From Parelaphostrongylus tenuis (Eukaryota > Nematoda > Chromadorea > Rhabditida > Metastrongylidae), in NCBI GenBank assembly GCA_019055375.1, contig JAHQIW010006495.1, forward strand, positions 1 through 64,000: a stretch of 64,000 nucleotides of DNA. The letters are read 5' to 3'. Shown in pieces: positions 60,907 through 64,000 of the stretch (positions are counted from its first letter, which is position 1; each line of letters starts with the position of its first letter). The position numbers were made by a program, and so were the translations under genes. The notes beneath the pieces are model-generated. The model saw only the letters and a program-made list of their open reading frames with translations, did not search any database and was not told where the DNA came from.

Positions 60907-63900
60907 GATGCTTCGCTAATATTCAATAAATATATCAACAACACCTCGCAACGGCTAAAGAGGAGAAAATACTCATTTATGAATACACATTGCATTACAA
61001 ATCACTATGCATAGACTATCTGTACGAACTTCCCGTTTCACTGCTTCTAATCAGTGTTACCATGTCCTCACTCTTTGAAGACGAACTGTTACCAAACGTG
61101 GCACTAAGGCGGCGAAGCACTCACTGAGTTATTGTAATTGGCAAAGTCGCTCCTCTCCGCAAACTTTTATGGGCCCGCTTCGCAATGGAGATAAAGCAAA
61201 TTATTGGAAATTATAAGATTTGAAGGAGCAATACCACTAAAATGATAGGATATCACTGAAAGGCTTCTATGAGGATACATTCAGTAAAAAGAAGCATCCA
61301 TAGGTCAGAAAATTTTGATGCGTCACTGAATGTAATTTGATCTAAATCTTATCATTATTTCTTATGAATAATAGACATACAGGGTAGCTAGTATCTAACC
61401 GATGTTTTCGTGGTTTAACAAATTTTTCACCTTGTAATCAAATATGGTTAGCCACAGAGTCTCCCAATTCGCTCAGCTGGAGCAGTTTTAGACTAATATG
61501 AGTCGAAGTTTAACGTACAAAAATTGCACCTACGTCAGGGAAGTAGCGATGTTTCTAGCTTCCCAATTTCACCGATTCTATGTTATGTGTTACTTCCTTA
61601 GAGCATGATTCCGGATTACGGTTTGAAAGTGAGGAACACGTAGTATTTACTGCGAGACGGTGAGACAAGGGTGACAAGAAAAAACAAAAGAACGGAACAT
61701 TAAGGAAAGTAGAGTAAATAAACGGGCACAGAATTGTCAATATTGCCAGTCATCACGCTTTCATATGTTCTCTGTCAAGACCTAAATTTATTACTATAGA
61801 AATCGAAAATGAGCAACGTGACGTACTAAAAGTAATGAAACAAATGAACGCCGAAAAAGGGTGAGCGCCGATATCATCACTTCCCATCGAAGTAGGAAGT
61901 ACGACTGCCAGAATTGTATTTACTTAAAAGTTCGGTGGACATAAATAAATTTTAGGATTGCCCTATCTCTTCTGTTTGATGGCTTTTATTAATCGATATG
62001 CATGTTAATCTTATCAAGCGATCACATGTGTTGCACGCGACTTTTTCGGTCAGTCAATTCTCGGCGTTCTGAAGGGTTTAGAAGATGCAAGAGAGAAATT
62101 TTTTACACTCAACGTACTTAGTTACCGCATGCATGAGTGTGGCTGTTACCTTGACATGTGTATTTGAGATTTTGCCTGAAAACAATGTAATCTGGCAATG
62201 TATTTTCATGAGGTTCTTTACAGGCACTTATACAGCGCACGATACGTGTTTTGGCCTTCTGGATCCGTCAGTTGCACCATGTCCTTTTGTTCGGCCAATC
62301 TCAACGGGATCTTTTTTAAGATCATTTTGTTCTTGAGCAAGGTCTCAAAATAGTCGATTGCATTGATTGATCAAGAATGTGCTTTGAAAAGCTGAAAACA
62401 ATCGCTTTCTCATTTATTTCTTGTTGTAATCCTCACTAAGACCATCTAATCGTTCTCTCCATCACCACAGCCAAGTTCGCTTTTGTAATCATTTTCAAAA
62501 AATCTATGACCGAGCGCAATGCTCCAGTATGCTGCTCTTGCTGGTGTACCTTGTAAAGGGGAACTTAACAAGGTGTTCGGTTACATCAGCAGCCTGAAGT
62601 ATCACGGCCACGTCGCTTGCGAATTCATCTACAAATTAGTAGGACAAGTTCGAAGAATACGAATGCTATTATAGTATCCACTAGTAATATAGTACAGGGT
62701 CGTCGACTATAATTCCTCTATTTATTCCTTCAACTGGGAGGAGTACGGTACGACACAGTGGCTAGAGGTACCCGGAAATACGCATGTGGTCATGTTTTGG
62801 CACTTTACTTCAAGCATGCCAAATTCTATATCTTCAAGATTGTGGCACATTAAAATCAAATTCTTCTCTTGCAATAAAAACATTGGTTGGCCGCCCAACT
62901 AAATCATCTAAAGAATAATGGCTGACATCTGATAGAGCTTGTATGACACAATAATAAGAGTGCGGTACATGAAACAGATGAACAAAAGGAACACTAAAGT
63001 GAACTTCAAGAAAATGTAAAAGTCTACTTGGAAGAGCACCTGAGCGATGGCCGAACGTGCTATGGTCTAACGTCGTGCTTTCGCATCCGCAGATGTCAAC
63101 GAGTTTGAAATCACAGAATTGGTTTCACTTACTTCAATTACACCTCCATGTTCGTAATAGGCACCTCCATGGACGACAAATGCGCGAGAGGACAGCAGAT
63201 GAAAGCTATGGTGGGAATCGCTCTACCACTAAAGACCGGCCGGTCCAATTTCACAGTTTGTAACGTATATGAATTTGGTTGAACGTCCAGTTAAGCAAAA
63301 CGTTTCTTCATGAGATTCTAGAATAACCATTGCGTTAAAGTAGAATTTGGTGAAATCAGCTGATCACGTGAAACGGCGGCATACACAAAGAATAAGATTT
63401 TTATTCCATTCGATTCCTTCTTTTTCTCCGCAATCCGATGAACCAATAAAATGGAAGTTTTAATTAATGCAGAGCGTTATTAAACCAGTGACGTGCTCTT
63501 GACATCATCGCTGCCACTGCTTTTCCTCACCGCACTTTCCATGAAATACTGTCAAAAGTGGAAAAGCTGCATTTTCATATTTACGAGAGACTGCAATTCT
63601 TAGAGAGCGAATTCAACAGGAGGCGACATCACGGATCCATATGATTGGGAGAAAACCATGGAACTTACTATAACCACAACTATGAAGGAATCGTAAATCC
63701 CAAGCCATGGAAACCACTACCAAAGTTTCATAGCTTAACGAAATCGCTAAACTGTTTTTGTATAGCCTTTTATTTATCTACTTTTTTCTTACACAGTAGC
63801 TTTCACATTGCCTTAACTCTTCTATGGATATATTTCGTCTACGTATCTTCACAGTAATTTCTGAAACTTACTCCATCTTCCATCATGTCAGCGAAAATAA

Positions 63901-64000
63901 TCCACACTTTACTGATAACCGTGGCAACGCTTAAACTTAATGCGAAGGTATCGAGGATTATCGCAATACTTCTTTCTTGTTTAAAAGCATTATTCATTCA
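60907..64000. other. Mirror intergenic stretch to window edge
   Basis: Counterpart of 1,447-4,540. Only short frames. The identity continues to the last base. Confidence 0.5.

Larger units (their letters stand above)
34537..64000 (-). repeat. Right arm of giant inverted repeat
   Basis: Reverse complement of the left arm. It reaches the window edge without a break, so the true palindrome is probably longer. A second intact tRNA-Lys, a second kinase relic and second copies of each transposon fossil lie here in mirror order. Differences from the left arm cluster in the stretch about 44,000-50,400. Confidence 0.97.

Noticed and set aside
1447..64000. Palindrome arms as terminal inverted repeats of one giant transposon
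   Set aside because: Arms contain a tRNA array, host kinase relic and several nested elements, no transposase of matching scale is seen in the spacer, and the outer ends are not in the window.
1..64000. CRISPR array, prokaryotic operon, phage or virus genes
   Set aside because: No regularly spaced repeats, no Shine-Dalgarno-led gene clusters, and no viral structural or replication genes were found.

Overview
The window is nuclear DNA of a nematode, most likely a hookworm-like strongylid. The evidence is AT-rich intergenic sequence, splice acceptors ending TTTCAG, an intact eukaryotic tRNA-Lys with a Pol III stop, a relic of the nematode-expanded CK1/TTBK-like kinases, RTE-type LINEs with short tandem-repeat tails, Penelope-like elements (PLEs) with a GIY-YIG nuclease, a piggyBac relic and tRNA-derived SINEs. 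The species assignment is inference. No bacterial operon, CRISPR array or viral gene cluster is present.

The main feature is one enormous inverted repeat. Bases 1,447-30,910 reappear in reverse complement at 34,537-64,000, so nearly every feature occurs twice at positions summing to about 65,447. The arms are 29.5 kb each and run off the right edge. The mates of bases 1-1,446 lie outside. A 3.6-kb non-duplicated centre (30,911-34,536) consists largely of broken LINEs and a PLE end. Match is almost perfect over most of the arms but looser between about 15.06 and 21.5 kb from the left, where small indels and substitutions shift the register by up to 8 bases.

Left arm in order: two tRNA-Gly-like relics; a PLE end with a hammerhead-like motif; a kinase pseudogene (minus); RTE LINE pieces 7.18-9.41 kb (plus); a tRNA-derived SINE; a small palindromic repeat carrying two hammerhead-ribozyme-like motifs (10.53-11.01 kb), one with an intact core; a dead piggyBac transposase (minus); a 5'-truncated PLE with RT remnant, GIY-YIG domain and ribozyme-like terminus (minus); tRNA-Lys(CTT) followed by two decayed tandem copies; a second PLE fragment fused to a second RTE copy; then a nested inverted repeat in which a 2.05-kb segment A flanks a 7.46-kb interior. 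The interior has a PLE hairpin, a (TA)n tract, a second SINE, a small secreted Cys-rich protein candidate, a diverged tandem duplication with possible exons, and a MITE. The right arm repeats all this in mirror order, so segment A occurs four times.

Protein-coding content is sparse. Most long open frames are dead transposon fragments or their antisense shadows. Supported host-type features are the tRNA-Lys pair, the kinase pseudogene pair and, less surely, the secreted protein pair. Disabling mutations in the kinase, piggyBac and PLE copies are mostly shared by both arms, so decay came before duplication (or the arms are two assembled copies of one locus). An assembly fold-back of two haplotypes cannot be excluded from sequence alone.
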